This document shows positions 6,391-6,638 of a DNA stretch of 6,638 nucleotides, piece after piece (the first letter of the stretch is position 1; each line of letters begins with the position of its first letter). The DNA lies in the NCBI GenBank assembly GCA_029850565.1, contig JARCRR010000207.1:1-6638 (forward strand), read 5' to 3'. The DNA is from Gallionella sp. GTDB lineage: Bacteria; Pseudomonadota; Gammaproteobacteria; Burkholderiales; Gallionellaceae. The notes under the pieces are model-generated. The model ran no database searches and had not been told where the DNA came from. It saw nothing but the letters and a program-made list of their open reading frames with translations. Both the position numbers and the translations under genes were made by a program.

Positions 6391-6414
6391 GTGAGAAACA
6401 GCGTAGCCGCTCAC
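6391..6414. repeat. Short inverted repeat in the divergent spacer
   Basis: GTGAG (6391-6395) and CTCAC (6410-6414) are perfectly complementary, separated by 14 bases. The pair lies just upstream of the ribF -10 box and within the spacer shared with the hemerythrin gene, where a regulator could act on either gene. Five-base arms occur easily by chance. Confidence 0.25.
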
Positions 6415-6423
6415 ACACATAAC

Positions 6424-6428
6424 AGGAA
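6424..6428 (+). promoter_or_regulatory. Ribosome binding site of the hemerythrin gene
   Basis: AGGAA on the plus strand, 7 nt before the ATG at 6436. It supports this start over the in-frame ATG at residue 11, which has no such site. No convincing plus-strand promoter could be recognised in the short spacer. Confidence 0.55.
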
Positions 6429-6435
6429 CAGTTCT

Positions 6436-6638
6436 ATGGAATACCCCCAAGTCGCCCTCGAATTCATGAACAGAGACCACGCGGAATTCGTTTCTCTAAG
6501 AGACAGCCTCATCGCACTTTTGAGGGAGGCCGACACTGACACCGGGGTGGATGTGCTGCTAACCGAGTTGTTGACGCACACCAGACACCATTTCGCGGAA
6601 GAGGAGCGTCAAATGCAGGCAACGCATTTCCCGCCATA
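6436..6638 (+). CDS. Hemerythrin-domain protein (partial, C-terminus outside window)
   Basis: Start of a small bacterial hemerythrin-like protein, 67 residues visible, with no stop before the window edge. Hemerythrins bind O2 at a non-heme di-iron site inside a four-helix bundle; bacterial ones are linked to oxygen sensing, delivery or iron handling. Seen here: helix 1 with NRDHAEF (H15, matching the first iron-ligand His) and helix 2 with HHFAEEERQM (51-60), the HFxxEExxM signature, where H52 and E56 match the conserved His and Glu ligands. The remaining expected ligands (an HxxxH pair, then a late His and Asp) would lie beyond the window. There is no signal peptide and no preceding sensor domain, so a cytoplasmic single-domain protein is likely, though a C-terminal fusion cannot be excluded. 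It diverges from ribF across a 63-base spacer; no functional link with the operon is evident. Confidence 0.85.
   Translation, partial: MEYPQVALEFMNRDHAEFVSLRDSLIALLREADTDTGVDVLLTELLTHTRHHFAEEERQMQATHFPP

Noticed and set aside
6373..6480. N-terminal extension of RibF to the ATG at 6480
   Set aside because: The added residues do not resemble RibF, overlap the hemerythrin start on the other strand, and lie upstream of the predicted promoter.

Overview
The window is a conserved housekeeping operon read on the minus strand, running into the start of a type IV pilus minor-pilin cluster, with one divergent gene at the right edge. In minus-strand order the genes are ribF (FAD synthetase), ileS (isoleucyl-tRNA synthetase), lspA (lipoprotein signal peptidase), ispH (isoprenoid reductase), a GspH/FimT-type minor pilin and pilV. 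On the plus strand, a hemerythrin-domain gene starts 64 bases upstream of the ribF start and runs off the window. The order ribF-ileS-lspA-(fkpB)-ispH is classic for gamma- and betaproteobacteria. Minor-pilin genes close to ispH recall Pseudomonas. The protein sequences and the missing fkpB suggest a betaproteobacterium, perhaps Nitrosomonadales/Gallionellaceae-like; that placement is inference, not a search result.

Layout: 16-498 pilV; 501-1025 fimT-like; 1026-1128 a 103-base gap; 1129-2052 ispH; 2033-2554 lspA; 2547-5453 ileS; 5446-6372 ribF; 6373-6435 a divergent intergenic region with a perfect TATAAT -10 box facing ribF; 6436-6638 the partial hemerythrin gene. The four housekeeping genes overlap one another (8, 8 and 20 bases), so they are probably one translationally coupled transcript. 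Their products supply FMN/FAD, charged tRNA-Ile, lipoprotein maturation and isoprenoid precursors. The two pilins belong to the pilus-tip/priming set; pilW would be expected just beyond base 1.

The most unusual feature is a palindromic repeat of about 110 bases inserted in frame in ileS (4031-4145). It adds about 36 residues to an otherwise intact enzyme, just after the conserved TPQWF segment. A shorter hairpin of similar sequence (2505-2534) forms part of the N-terminal coding sequence of lspA, so two adjacent essential genes seem to carry translated palindromic repeat units. Other points are a nearly leaderless ribF transcript predicted from its promoter, and the hemerythrin gene sharing a very short divergent control region with ribF. 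I see no evidence for a wholly new multi-gene system here.
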